A stretch of 43,890 nt of DNA from JAZNQL01 sp045590155 (lineage in GTDB: Bacteria; Bacillota; Clostridia; UMGS1883; UMGS1540). Where the stretch lies: contig JAZNQL010000010.1 in the NCBI GenBank assembly GCA_045590155.1, positions 1-43,890 on the forward strand, read 5' to 3'. The notes under the pieces were generated by a model. The model made no database searches and was not told the origin of the DNA. It was given only the letters and a program-made list of their open reading frames with translations. How positions within the stretch are numbered: position 1 is the stretch's first letter; each line of letters begins with the position of its first letter. Of this stretch, positions 17,383 to 25,661 are shown piece after piece. A program made the position numbers and the translations under genes.

Positions 17383-18714
17383 TTAGTAGTTATAGTAGTA
17401 GTCAAGAACTTCCTGAACAGCCTTATGGCTTTCTGCAGCTGCTTCTTCAGGTGTTATGTCACCACGAACCATCTGTGTTGATTTTCCGTGAACTTCGGCC
17501 TGCCATTCTGACCAGCAGGGGTTTTCGAAGAGTGTTTCGCCGTATTCGTCAATGTACTTGTAGTATGCTGAAATGTTTGCAGGTACTACGCCGTCCATTT
17601 TTTCAATCTTATCAAGTGAAGATTTTCTTATGGGGAAACCAGCTAAACGATATTTTGCAGTAAGATCCTGTGCTTCTTCGCTAAGGTAATACTTTAAGAA
17701 TTCCCAAGCTGCGCCCTTAACCTGTTCGCTTGCGCCGGAATAAATACCCCACTGATTGGGAACGTATACTGAATAACGGTTGCCGTCCCAGCCTATGGGC
17801 ATTGGAGCTGCATCGTATTCAAAACCAGCTTCTTTGTTCTGGTTAATTGCAGTAACATTGGAAGACTGAGCTAACATAATAGCTATCTGACCTTTTACGA
17901 ATGAAAGATTTCTTCCGCCAGTCTGAGCAGAAACCCACTGCTGTGTGGGTGATATACCTTCTTCGATAGGCTGATAAAGTCTCTTGAAGCCTTCGATTAC
18001 TTCAGGTGTATCAAACTGTGATACCTTACGTGTTTCATCAAGAGGCTGACCGCCTGAAGCTAATACGTAAGGCAACCAACCTTCTGTTATGTTATAACTT
18101 GCAGAATAGCCGTAAACTTCGGGCTGACCGTCGCCATTTTCATCCTTTGTAAGTTTTCTTGCCATTTCGTTCAGATCTTCAAATGTCCAGTCATCTGTGG
18201 GATAAGCAAGACCTGCTTCGTCAAAGAGCTTTTTGTTGTAAAGCATAGCAATGGAGTTCATAGCATGAGGAACGCCCCATACATGACCTCCTGCGTCTGT
18301 TGCTGAGAAAAGTGCTGAATTATAGTCTTCAACATTAAGATCTTTATCAATAAGTCCCTTAAGGTTCATAACTGCGCCTTTGCCGCCAAGGCTTGCATTG
18401 TAACCTGAGTCAGTAATAAATACATGTGAGGGATCTTTTGCAGCAAGCTGAGTTTTTAATTTAGTCTGGAATTCAGTCCAAGGACTAGTATCTAACTCAA
18501 GAGTGATGTTTGGGAATGCTGCGTCAAAGTTATCAATAATTTCCTGAGGGGTTATTAAGTTACCTTCAGGGCTACCAATCTTAAGTGTTACTGCCGCATT
18601 GGGATCGTAACCTTCAAGAAGTTCTACATCTCCAGCATTGTTTGCTGTATTTGAACAAGCCGAAAGAGCAAATACCATGCTAAGAGCGAGGAAAATACAT
18701 AAAATTTTCTTCAT
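17383..18714 (-). CDS. Sugar ABC transporter substrate-binding lipoprotein
   Basis: Extracellular binding protein of family 1 (443 aa). The signal peptide ends in a lipobox LSAC with the lipid-anchored Cys20. The mature part has the CUT1 pattern: ITLELDTSPWTEFQTKL, GGKGAVMNLKGLIDKDL, PHAMNSIAMLYNKKLFDEAG and a C-terminal EFLKYYLSEEAQ region. The sugar cannot be read; the profile is that of oligosaccharide or glycoside binders. First gene of the importer operon, with ribosome binding site AAGGAGATG. Confidence 0.93.
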   Translation of the reverse strand: MKKILCIFLALSMVFALSACSNTANNAGDVELLEGYDPNAAVTLKIGSPEGNLITPQEIIDNFDAAFPNITLELDTSPWTEFQTKLKTQLAAKDPSHVFITDSGYNASLGGKGAVMNLKGLIDKDLNVEDYNSALFSATDAGGHVWGVPHAMNSIAMLYNKKLFDEAGLAYPTDDWTFEDLNEMARKLTKDENGDGQPEVYGYSASYNITEGWLPYVLASGGQPLDETRKVSQFDTPEVIEGFKRLYQPIEEGISPTQQWVSAQTGGRNLSFVKGQIAIMLAQSSNVTAINQNKEAGFEYDAAPMPIGWDGNRYSVYVPNQWGIYSGASEQVKGAAWEFLKYYLSEEAQDLTAKYRLAGFPIRKSSLDKIEKMDGVVPANISAYYKYIDEYGETLFENPCWSEWQAEVHGKSTQMVRGDITPEEAAAESHKAVQEVLDYYYNY

Positions 18715-18741
18715 TTACTTACATCTCCTTTTAATTTTTTT

Positions 18742-18781
18742 GGGGATAATCCCCTTTTGCACGGAATACGGCTTTTCCGTG
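18742..18781 (-). promoter_or_regulatory. Two stem-loops in the binding-protein 5' leader
   Basis: The ~110-nt leader between promoter and start holds two hairpins: CACGGA/TCCGTG (18781-18760) and GGGGA/TCCCC with a 3-nt loop (18754-18742). The second ends ~17 nt before the ribosome binding site and is followed by a run of A. No known riboswitch class was recognised. Confidence 0.4.
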
Positions 18782-18832
18782 TTTGATATGTATTTTGTGA
18801 CTTTGTACATATTGAACATAAATCACATTTGA

Positions 18833-18861
18833 ATTATAACATATTTATACATAAAGTGCAA
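18833..18861 (-). promoter_or_regulatory. Extended -10 promoter of the sugar ABC operon
   Basis: Minus strand: perfect -10 TATAAT (18838-18833) with upstream TGT extension, 17-nt spacer and a weak -35 TTGCAC (18861-18856). Start of transcription expected near 18826. No clear cre box was found. Confidence 0.7.
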
Positions 18862-18902
18862 TAGTATTTTTTGTTTTTTATGCATTTAATCAAAAAAACA
18901 AT

Positions 18903-18932
18903 AAAAAAAGTCCGCTTGTGCGGACTTTTTTA
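18903..18932. terminator. Bidirectional terminator after the 54-aa gene
   Basis: GTCCGC and GCGGAC pair around a TTGT loop, flanked by seven A and six T. It sits immediately behind the stop codon of the small minus-strand gene 18934-19098. Confidence 0.85.
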
Positions 18933-18933
18933 T

Positions 18934-19098
18934 TTACCACCGTTGATTATTGTGTGAATTACACAAATTTGAAGAATTTTTGTTTATGGAACTTTTAGAA
19001 TCCATTGACTTTATATCTTGTGAATGAATCCCGTAAATGCCAAGTTCTTCTGCTATTTCCGTTCTGATATTTTGGTTTTCTTTGCTCTTTTTATTCAT
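18934..19098 (-). CDS. 54-aa SASP-like small protein
   Basis: A short gene with full expression signals: GGAGAG ribosome binding site 8 nt before ATG 19098, stop TAA 18936-18934, and a terminator directly after. The product has NQNIRTEIAEELGIYG near the N-terminus, resembling the protease (GPR) cleavage region of alpha/beta small acid-soluble spore proteins (EIAxELG), then a Ser/Asn-rich tail ending in NQRW. The second SASP motif is missing, so it is not a standard SASP. Lying 80 nt after ypeB it may be a spore component. Function is inferred only. Confidence 0.55.
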   Translation of the reverse strand: MNKKSKENQNIRTEIAEELGIYGIHSQDIKSMDSKSSINKNSSNLCNSHNNQRW

Positions 19099-19178
19099 AA
19101 TATCTTCTCTCCAATCTATGTCAAACCGTTTTGTTCGGTATTTTTAGTTTGTCACAGATTTTTATATATATAACAGAA

Positions 19179-20522
19179 TCATATGGTAAGAGTTCCGCTT
19201 TCTGTTATCATAAGCAAAAGCACGTCTTCTTCTTTCCCCGTTTCGGCATTTATATATATAAGAAAATTATTTTTGTTTGTTTTTGCCTTGAATTCGTAGC
19301 AAAGAACCTCTTTCTTTGAATCAAGCGGAATAAGAGCAAGTCTTCCCTTTTCTGCAGTAACAGTTTTACTTAACTTCGCTCTTGCCTCCTGTTCACTTAT
19401 AATATTTGAAGAAAAAGTTCTTGTCCTGTGATTTGCAATATATCCCGCAGCCTCTAAACCTAAAACTTCTCCTGTGTCCATTGCTATTTTTACTTTAATA
19501 AGGTCAGGATATATAACCACTCCATCCTGCGTGCAGGTAAAGTTTATTGTTGCTACACAGGATTTTATTTCATAATAACTTTCCTGCATATCTGTAAGTC
19601 CTATAATTTTAAGATATTCCTCGGCTTTTTTTACTGCCTCTTGCGGACTTATTTTTATTTCTGCCACAGTTCTGTTATCGAGCATCCATACCAAAGCATT
19701 TCCTGCCTTTGTTAACTCAACGCTTATATTTCTATCGCTCTCATCAGGCTTCACAGAAAAACTGTAAGAAGGTGTTTTTCCTGTGTTTTCTCCTAAAAAA
19801 GTGACTTTTCCATACCTTTCCTTCCCCACTATTTCTTTAAGCCTTGCTGCAGCCTCTTCTTTTGTGTACTCTCTTTGACCTTTTAAAAGCTGCGGCTTAC
19901 TGTTTTCAATATGCGAAGAAAAAGGTCCGTCATAAATAAGAGAAGGATAATCTGCAAACTTGCTTTCTATATTCTCAAACTCGTTTGCCATAACCCGTTG
20001 GTTTTTTACCGCAAAGTCCGAATCCATGCTTATTTTTCCACTATATACATCATCCTGCATTGAAACAAGCATATCATTAAGATTGGATGCATATTCGCTC
20101 ATTTGCAAAAGAGTATTGTTTTCCTCTTCAGTGGGTTCTCCTCCTTCTATATATTTCATTGAAAGAGAATATGTGTAATCTCCCACCTGTGATAAAAACC
20201 TCATCATATTGTCAAGCTGTGCATCACTTATCATAAGCTGTCCGAGGTCTGCTTCTGCCTGCGAAGCTTCGTTATAAATTTCGCCTGCTATACGTATCAT
20301 ACTTTTAGGGTTTGTAACAACCGCTCCTTTTGCAAGGTTTGTTTCAATATTATTTACATACTGAACTATCTCTGCAAAAGAACGCTGATACTGATTGTCT
20401 ACCCTCATTTTATAGTCGGCAGCTTTTTTTGAATAATGAATTACCGAAAATGCAGTAATAAATATTACAGTACAAAGTATTGCCGAAATGCTTTTTTGAG
20501 AAATTTTTCTTTTTAATTTCAT
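19179..20522 (-). CDS. ypeB: Germination protein YpeB
   Basis: YpeB is needed in Bacillus to place and protect the cortex-lytic enzyme SleB in the dormant spore. The 447-aa protein starts with one membrane segment (SISAILCTVIFITAFSVIHY), then an all-helical region, then PepSY-like repeats (EEAAARLKEIVG, QEAVKKAEEYLKIIG, EQEARAKLSKTV), as in YpeB. ATG 20522 is chosen because GGAG lies 8 nt upstream; ATG 20528 overlaps that site. The usual partner sleB is absent: upstream is a divergent CBS gene, downstream the 54-aa gene. Confidence 0.92.
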   Translation of the reverse strand: MKLKRKISQKSISAILCTVIFITAFSVIHYSKKAADYKMRVDNQYQRSFAEIVQYVNNIETNLAKGAVVTNPKSMIRIAGEIYNEASQAEADLGQLMISDAQLDNMMRFLSQVGDYTYSLSMKYIEGGEPTEEENNTLLQMSEYASNLNDMLVSMQDDVYSGKISMDSDFAVKNQRVMANEFENIESKFADYPSLIYDGPFSSHIENSKPQLLKGQREYTKEEAAARLKEIVGKERYGKVTFLGENTGKTPSYSFSVKPDESDRNISVELTKAGNALVWMLDNRTVAEIKISPQEAVKKAEEYLKIIGLTDMQESYYEIKSCVATINFTCTQDGVVIYPDLIKVKIAMDTGEVLGLEAAGYIANHRTRTFSSNIISEQEARAKLSKTVTAEKGRLALIPLDSKKEVLCYEFKAKTNKNNFLIYINAETGKEEDVLLLMITESGTLTI

Positions 20523-20659
20523 TTTCATCACTCCGGCATTATTTTTCCCATACTTCATATTTTTATGTAACTGGATTTTTTCCTGTTTTTTCTTTGAATA
20601 TATCACGAATACAGTGAAATAATAACAACGTGACAGAAAAGTCACAATCGGAGGCAATA

Positions 20660-21103
20660 ATGAAAGTTTCAGACATTATGACATGCCCGGCTGTGTCAGT
20701 AAAAAGTGATGCAACAGTCGAGGAAGCCGCCAAGGTTATGCGTCAACACAATATAGGTTCACTTCCTGTTACAGACGACTCGGGAAAACTTTCGGGAGTT
20801 TTAACAGACCGTGATATCGTTATAAGAGCAGTAGCTCGAGGAATGGATATCACAAAAAGAACTGTAAATGAAATTATGACGCAGAAAGTGGTTGTAGTGG
20901 CGCCGTACACCGATATTGAAAAGACAGCCCGTACAATGGCACATGACAGAATAAGAAGATTACCCGTAATCGAGCACGACAGGCTTGTTGGTGTTATTGC
21001 TTTAGGCGATATAGCCGTGTGCACGGATTTTGCCGTTGAAGCAAGCGAGGCTCTGTCGGAAATTTCGGAAGGATGCCACAAAAAATACCCAGCCAAACAC
21101 TAA
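20660..21103 (+). CDS. Two-CBS-domain protein
   Basis: A 147-aa protein made almost only of two CBS modules: residues ~1-60 (VSDIMTCPAVSVKSDATVEE ... LTDRDIVIRAVA) and ~65-130 (VNEIMTQKVVVVAPYTDIE ... VIALGDIAV). Such stand-alone CBS pairs bind adenine nucleotides and sense energy state or stress; the partner is unknown. ATG 20660 follows GGAGG by 7 nt; ten more in-frame codons upstream lack a site. Divergent from ypeB. Confidence 0.9.
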   Translation: MKVSDIMTCPAVSVKSDATVEEAAKVMRQHNIGSLPVTDDSGKLSGVLTDRDIVIRAVARGMDITKRTVNEIMTQKVVVVAPYTDIEKTARTMAHDRIRRLPVIEHDRLVGVIALGDIAVCTDFAVEASEALSEISEGCHKKYPAKH

Positions 21104-21142
21104 AGCATAACCCCGCTTTTTTTGCGGGGTTATGCTTTTTTT
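21102..21142 (+). terminator. Strong terminator after the CBS gene
   Basis: AAAGCATAACCCCGC pairs perfectly with GCGGGGTTATGCTTT (15 bp) around a short T loop, followed by T7. The stem starts at the TAA stop codon itself. Confidence 0.92.
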
Positions 21143-21198
21143 AACACAAATTTCAAATTTCGACAGGTGCGGTTAATGCCGGCTTTAAATTTTGTGTT
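21143..21198. repeat. Imperfect inverted repeat of unknown role
   Basis: AACACAAATTT (21143-21153) is repeated inverted as AAATTTTGTGTT (21187-21198), one extra base, around a 33-nt GC-richer core. It begins right behind the CBS terminator. No gene or known RNA was recognised in 21143-21258. Confidence 0.4.
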
Positions 21199-21258
21199 TT
21201 ACAATTTATATTATGAAAAAAAGGTAATTTTGTGTAATGTTTTGTCGGTTTTATATAC

Positions 21259-21283
21259 AAAAAACTTCGCTCAATGCGAAGTT
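21259..21283 (-). terminator. Terminator after the 117-aa gene
   Basis: On the minus strand ACTTCGC and GCGAAGT form a 7-bp stem with an ATTGA loop, followed by TTTTTTG. It abuts the stop codon of the gene at 21284. Confidence 0.8.
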
Positions 21284-21637
21284 CTAATTTATTTTTGATA
21301 CGCTTACTGCTCCGTTTATTATATGCGCACGGTTTATAAAGTCCTTTACCAAAACTCCTGTTACCGCTACTCCTTCAACATAATAACCAGATCTTGTAAC
21401 CTGTAACACTGTACCTTCAAAAACTCTGTACATGGCACGGTCACGCTCTTTTAGTTTTTGCATGCCTATCCATTCCTGCAAACGTATTTTATCTCCTTCT
21501 TTAAACTCTGGTCTTGTTCGGCGTTTTATATTATCAAGCAAAATTTTGCGACGGTCAGCCATAACTATACTGTGCATTTCCTGCTCTATTTTTAAACGTT
21601 TTTCGGCTTTCTTTTGTTCCTTTGTAAGAACTGCCAT
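21284..21637 (-). CDS. 117-aa basic protein of unknown function
   Basis: Not recognised. The start at 21637 follows a near-perfect AAAGGAGG site by 8 nt; the open frame extends 20 codons further but without support. Residues 1-50 are highly charged and helical (TKEQKKAEKRLKIEQEM, RRKILLDNIKRRTRP). Residues ~50-100 read FKEGDKIRLQEWIG then YRVFEGTVLQVTRSGYYVEG, a beta-rich pattern that recalls SH3-like folds such as ribosomal protein L19 or KOW domains (GDxIR...FEGxV), which would suit nucleic-acid or ribosome binding. This is similarity of pattern only. Single gene with its own promoter and terminator. Confidence 0.75.
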   Translation of the reverse strand: MAVLTKEQKKAEKRLKIEQEMHSIVMADRRKILLDNIKRRTRPEFKEGDKIRLQEWIGMQKLKERDRAMYRVFEGTVLQVTRSGYYVEGVAVTGVLVKDFINRAHIINGAVSVSKIN

Positions 21638-21665
21638 AGATACTCCTCCTTTACGTTTCATTTTT

Positions 21666-21694
21666 AGTATACCACACTTTTTCTTTATTTGCCA
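21666..21694 (-). promoter_or_regulatory. Promoter of the 117-aa gene
   Basis: Minus strand: -10 TATACT (21671-21666), 17-nt spacer, weak -35 TGGCAA (21694-21689). The leader to ATG 21637 is ~20 nt. Confidence 0.5.
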
Positions 21695-21724
21695 CAATAA
21701 AATAAAAAATTTTTTAAAAAAAGG

Positions 21725-21753
21725 TTACATTTATGGCAATTTTGTTGTATAAT
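21725..21753 (+). promoter_or_regulatory. Promoter of cdaA-cdaR
   Basis: Plus strand: perfect -10 TATAAT (21748-21753), 17-nt spacer and a poor -35 TTACAT (21725-21730); an 18-nt spacer with GTTACA is equally good. Confidence 0.6.
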
Positions 21754-21797
21754 TAAATTTGTAGTAATTTTACTCTGCGAAAGGACGTGTTACTTTT

Positions 21798-22640
21798 ATG
21801 AGTTTTTGGAAATCTGTTACAGATTTTTTTACCATGATGCGCATCACAGATTTTGTTGATATTATTCTGGTTGCATTTTTGATTTATAACCTTTTAAAGC
21901 TTGTACGAGAAACCCGTGCAGGTCAGCTTGTCAAGGGCATTTTGCTTCTTATTCTTATTTCGGTTTTAAGCCACTGGCTGCAATTTAACACTTTAAGCTA
22001 TATAATGGACAATACTCTGCAGGTTGGTTTTATTGCTTTGATTGTAGTTTTTCAACCAGAGCTTCGCCGTGTGCTTGAAAAAATGGGTCGTTCAAAATTT
22101 TTGGCAGACATTTTTTCGGGCGATGAAAACAAATACGATTATATAATAAACGAAATTACAGCTGCGGCACAAAGAATGTCGGAAGAAAAAACAGGTGCTC
22201 TTATGGTAATTGAGTGTGACACAAAGATAGGCGAATTCATAAAAACAGGTACAGAACTTGATGCAAAAATAAGTTCCGACCTTCTTACAAATATCTTTGT
22301 TCCCAACACACCTTTACACGACGGTGCAGTTATTATCCGTGATGGAAAAATAATTTCTGCCGCTTGTATTCTTCCTCTTACACAAAATGACTCTTTAAGC
22401 CGTGAACTTGGAACCCGTCACAGAGCTGCTTTAGGTATTACCGAAGTATCTGATGCAGCAGTAGTAATAGTTTCGGAAGAAACAGGTAAAATTTCTTTTG
22501 CCGCAAACGGATATATGACAAGAAATCTTAATACTGATTCTTTGAAAACTATGCTCTATGACACATTTCATCCATCGCAGGCTTACAACACAAGCAATAT
22601 TTCCTCATGGAAGGAGCGTTTGAAGTGGTTAAAAAAATAA
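21798..22640 (+). CDS. cdaA: Diadenylate cyclase CdaA
   Basis: Makes cyclic di-AMP from two ATP, a second messenger that controls potassium and osmotic balance and is essential in many Firmicutes. The 280 aa contain three N-terminal membrane helices (from ITDFVDIILVAFLIYNLL to ~residue 80) and the DAC domain with the LHDGAVIIRDGKI and GTRHRAALGITE motifs (DGA and RHR) that bind ATP and metal. Upstream of cdaR as in most Firmicutes. The third usual member, glmM, is not in the cluster. Confidence 0.97.
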   Translation: MSFWKSVTDFFTMMRITDFVDIILVAFLIYNLLKLVRETRAGQLVKGILLLILISVLSHWLQFNTLSYIMDNTLQVGFIALIVVFQPELRRVLEKMGRSKFLADIFSGDENKYDYIINEITAAAQRMSEEKTGALMVIECDTKIGEFIKTGTELDAKISSDLLTNIFVPNTPLHDGAVIIRDGKIISAACILPLTQNDSLSRELGTRHRAALGITEVSDAAVVIVSEETGKISFAANGYMTRNLNTDSLKTMLYDTFHPSQAYNTSNISSWKERLKWLKK

Positions 22641-23578
22641 TTTCTGATGATAAAAAAAATAAAAAAGAAGAAGTTTTTATGAGAATTCTCTCTTTAGTTG
22701 TTGCTATCGGTCTTTGGCTTTTTGTTGTATATTCCGAAAATCCCGCAAGAGAAGTATGGGTACGTAACATCCCTATTTCTTATAAAAATCTTGATGCTTT
22801 AGAAAATAACTCGCTGGTTATTATAGCAAATACTGCAAAAAGTTCCGCTGTTAAAGTAAACGGCAGAAGACGCGATGTTCTTATGCTGGGCAACAACAAC
22901 GTTTCTTCTTCTGTTGACCTTGCAAATATAAAAGAACCAGGACAGTATAATCTTCCTGTTTCATTTTCTTTCCCTATCGACAGTGTTGATATTACAGACA
23001 AAAGTCCTTACAATATCACTTTAACAGTTGATAAGCTTGTAAAAACAACAAAAGAAATTCAGGTAAACTACATAGGAACTCCTGCTGAAGGTTATCATTA
23101 CGAAGATGCAGTTTTATCTTCCTCTTCGGCGATACTTTCAGGTCCTTCTTCCCTGCTTTCTTCTGTTGACTATGTAAGCCTTGATGTTGACATTTCAAAC
23201 ATTTCCGAAAGTATAGAAACAAATGCAGTTCCTAAAATTATTTTCAAAGAAGGTTTTGAAGAAAATGCTCAATATATAAAGTGCGAAACAAATTCGGTAA
23301 AGGTTCTTGTTCCTGTTGGAGTTTCAAAGGTTGTTACTATTACCGCAGACTACACTTCCGCAGTTGTTTTGGAACCCTCAACAGCAGAAATTACAGGACC
23401 GGCAGAAGTTATTTCTTCTATTGAAAGTATTACAACTATTCCCATTGTTTTCCCTGAAGGCCAAACCTCTGCAACAGCAGAACTTATTCTTCCAGAAGGT
23501 GTTGTGGCAAATGTTAACAATGTAACCGTGTCACTTCCTCCTGTAACTGACAACGCCGAAGAGGAGACTGTGGAATAA
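22625..23578 (+). CDS. cdaR: CdaR, YbbR-domain regulator of CdaA
   Basis: Membrane-anchored protein facing the outside, which binds and tunes CdaA. After a cytoplasmic start, one helix (ILSLVVAIGLWLFVVYS) is followed by YbbR repeats, for example LVKTTKEIQVNYIGTPAEGYHY with LSGPSSLLSSVDYVSLDVDI, and ITGPAEVISSIESITTIPI. GTG 22625 is preferred since AGGAG lies 8 nt upstream; ATG 22607 in the same frame has no site. Either start overlaps the end of cdaA. Confidence 0.93.
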   Translation: MVKKIISDDKKNKKEEVFMRILSLVVAIGLWLFVVYSENPAREVWVRNIPISYKNLDALENNSLVIIANTAKSSAVKVNGRRRDVLMLGNNNVSSSVDLANIKEPGQYNLPVSFSFPIDSVDITDKSPYNITLTVDKLVKTTKEIQVNYIGTPAEGYHYEDAVLSSSSAILSGPSSLLSSVDYVSLDVDISNISESIETNAVPKIIFKEGFEENAQYIKCETNSVKVLVPVGVSKVVTITADYTSAVVLEPSTAEITGPAEVISSIESITTIPIVFPEGQTSATAELILPEGVVANVNNVTVSLPPVTDNAEEETVE

Positions 23579-24420
23579 TGAACATATCAGCTACTCAAAG
23601 CGGTATAAAAATAGAAAATGTACGTGACTTTAATCCTTTGCATACCTTTACCTGCGGGCAATGCTTTAGATGGGAACAGGAAGAAGATTCAAGTTTTACA
23701 GGCGTTGCTCACGGTAAGGTTTTAAATGTAAAACTTGAAAATAAAACTCTTTATCTTAATAACACAGATATATCGGAATTTAATTCTCTTTGGAAAAACT
23801 ATTTTGATTTTGACCGTGATTATACAAAAATTAAAAAAACTCTTTCAAATGACCCTTTTTTAAAAACTGCTACCGAATTCGGAAGCGGAATACGAATATT
23901 AAAACAGGATTTTTTTGAAACTCTTGTTTCTTTTATCATTTCCGCAAACAACAACATACCGAGAATTCAAAAAATAATAAATATTTTTTCAAAAATGTAC
24001 GGCGAAAAGCTTTCTTATAACGGAAAGGAATACTATGCCTTTCCTTCCCCTGAAAACCTTTCAGGTATAACAAAAGATGACCTTGCACCTTTGCACGCAG
24101 GCTATCGTGCTGATTATCTTGCCGATACTATAAATAAATTTTATTCTTTATCTTTTGATAAAATAAACTCAATGCCTCTTGACGAAGCAAAAAAGGTTCT
24201 CTGTTCATTAAAAGGTGTAGGTCCAAAGGTTTGCGACTGTATCCTTCTTTTTGCTTTTGCAAAGTTTGAAGTTTTCCCCACAGATGTTTGGGTAAAACGA
24301 GTAATGAACGAACTCTACGGTTGCGAAGAAAATTTGGTAACCCGCTTTGGAATGGACAAGTTTGGTCATTTTTCCGGACTTGCACAACAATATCTTTTTT
24401 ATTGGCGGAGAGGTGCTTAA
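23578..24420 (+). CDS. ogg: 8-oxoguanine DNA glycosylase/AP lyase (OGG1-like)
   Basis: Base-excision repair enzyme that removes 8-oxoguanine. The 280 aa show the OGG N-terminal domain with FTCGQCFRWEQ and the HhH-GPD core SFIISANNNIPRIQKIINIF, LKGVGPKVCDCILLFAF and VFPTDVWVKRVM. Lys217 is the Schiff-base residue and Asp236 the catalytic acid. Its ATG shares one base with the cdaR stop (TAATG), so it belongs to the cdaAR transcript. The Clostridia OGG2-like group is the likely subfamily. Confidence 0.92.
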   Translation: MNISATQSGIKIENVRDFNPLHTFTCGQCFRWEQEEDSSFTGVAHGKVLNVKLENKTLYLNNTDISEFNSLWKNYFDFDRDYTKIKKTLSNDPFLKTATEFGSGIRILKQDFFETLVSFIISANNNIPRIQKIINIFSKMYGEKLSYNGKEYYAFPSPENLSGITKDDLAPLHAGYRADYLADTINKFYSLSFDKINSMPLDEAKKVLCSLKGVGPKVCDCILLFAFAKFEVFPTDVWVKRVMNELYGCEENLVTRFGMDKFGHFSGLAQQYLFYWRRGA

Positions 24421-24425
24421 ACTAT

Positions 24426-24456
24426 AAAAATGCAGGGATTTCCCTGCAATATTTTT
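24426..24456 (+). terminator. Hairpin after ogg (possible terminator)
   Basis: GCAGGGA and TCCCTGC form a 7-bp stem with a TT loop, extendable by flanking A/T pairs; ATATTTTT follows. The T run is broken, so some read-through to the next gene (ribosome binding site 10 nt further on) is likely. Confidence 0.6.
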
Positions 24457-24473
24457 AAAAAAGGAAACTGATT

Positions 24474-25661
24474 ATGGATATAGCAATTATTGGAGGCGGT
24501 GCTTCCGGTCTTACCGCAGCAATTACTGCTGCAAGGCTTGGTTTTAAAGTATCTATTCTTGAACGATTACCAAGGGTAGGTAAAAAAATACTTTCAACAG
24601 GTAACGGAAGATGCAATATTTCAAATGCAAATATTGATATTTCACGCTATCACGGAAATACTTCTTTTGCATCTTCTGTTCTTAATAAATACAGCTTGCA
24701 ATCGGTACGCGACTTTTTTAATAGTATCGGCATGGAGTTTTGCGAGCTTGAAGACGGAAAGCTTTATCCCAAAAGTTTACAGGCGTCTACTGTGCTTGAT
24801 ATGCTTCGCATTGAGGTTTCCCGCCTTTCGGTTGAAGAAATTACCGATTTCGAAGTATGCGATATAAAGAAAGAAGGTAATTCCTTTATCATAACATCAA
24901 AGCAAGGAAAGGAAGTTTTTTCAAAAGCCGTTATTTTGGCTTGCGGAGGAAAGGCTGCACCTTCCTCGGGAACCGACGGCTCGGCTTATTCCCTTGCAGA
25001 AAAATTTGGTCACAAAACTACAAAGCTTTTACCATCTCTTGTCCAGCTTAAATGCGAAAATACACCTAAAGCATTAAAAGGTGTTAAGCACGTTTGCAAG
25101 GCAAGTGTTATGGTTGATAAAAAATGTGTAAAATCTGAATTTGGGGAAGTTTTGTTTACAGAGTACGGACTTTCGGGTCCTCCTATATTCCAGCTTTCCA
25201 GAATTGCTTCAAAGGCACTTTCTGATAAAAGATCTGTTTATATTTCGTTAAATCTTTTACCTGAATATCCGCAAGAAGAGCTTTTTTCAATCCTTTCAAA
25301 AAGAAAAGCCGATTTTTATTATATGTCAAAAGAAGATTTTTTGTCGGGTATTATAAATAAAAAAATAGGGTTTGAAATATGCAAAAAAGCAAGCAATATC
25401 AAGGATTTGGCCTGGCTTTTATCAAACTTTGAATTTAAGGTTTCAGGCACGCTTTCCTGGGGGCAGGCTCAAGTTACGGCAGGCGGTATAAAATGTGATG
25501 ACATTTATCCCGAAAACTTAATGTCCAAAAAAGTTAAAGGACTTTTCTTTGCAGGCGAAATTTTAGATGTAGACGGCGATTGCGGAGGGTTTAATCTGCA
25601 CTGGGCATGGTGCTCTGGAATGCTTGCTGGCAAAGCTGCCGGGGAGGTTTTGAATGATTAA
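24474..25661 (+). CDS. HI0933-family FAD-dependent oxidoreductase
   Basis: A 395-aa flavoprotein. The Rossmann start is IIGGGASGLTAAITAARLG and the family signature PRVGKKILSTGNGRCNISN follows; the C-terminal FAD segment reads LFFAGEILDVDGDCGGFNL and then LHWAWCSG. This COG2081 family is annotated as aminoacetone-oxidase-like or BaiN-like, but the substrate of most members is unknown. The start follows AAGGAAA. It overlaps the next FAD gene by 8 nt. Confidence 0.88.
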   Translation: MDIAIIGGGASGLTAAITAARLGFKVSILERLPRVGKKILSTGNGRCNISNANIDISRYHGNTSFASSVLNKYSLQSVRDFFNSIGMEFCELEDGKLYPKSLQASTVLDMLRIEVSRLSVEEITDFEVCDIKKEGNSFIITSKQGKEVFSKAVILACGGKAAPSSGTDGSAYSLAEKFGHKTTKLLPSLVQLKCENTPKALKGVKHVCKASVMVDKKCVKSEFGEVLFTEYGLSGPPIFQLSRIASKALSDKRSVYISLNLLPEYPQEELFSILSKRKADFYYMSKEDFLSGIINKKIGFEICKKASNIKDLAWLLSNFEFKVSGTLSWGQAQVTAGGIKCDDIYPENLMSKKVKGLFFAGEILDVDGDCGGFNLHWAWCSGMLAGKAAGEVLND

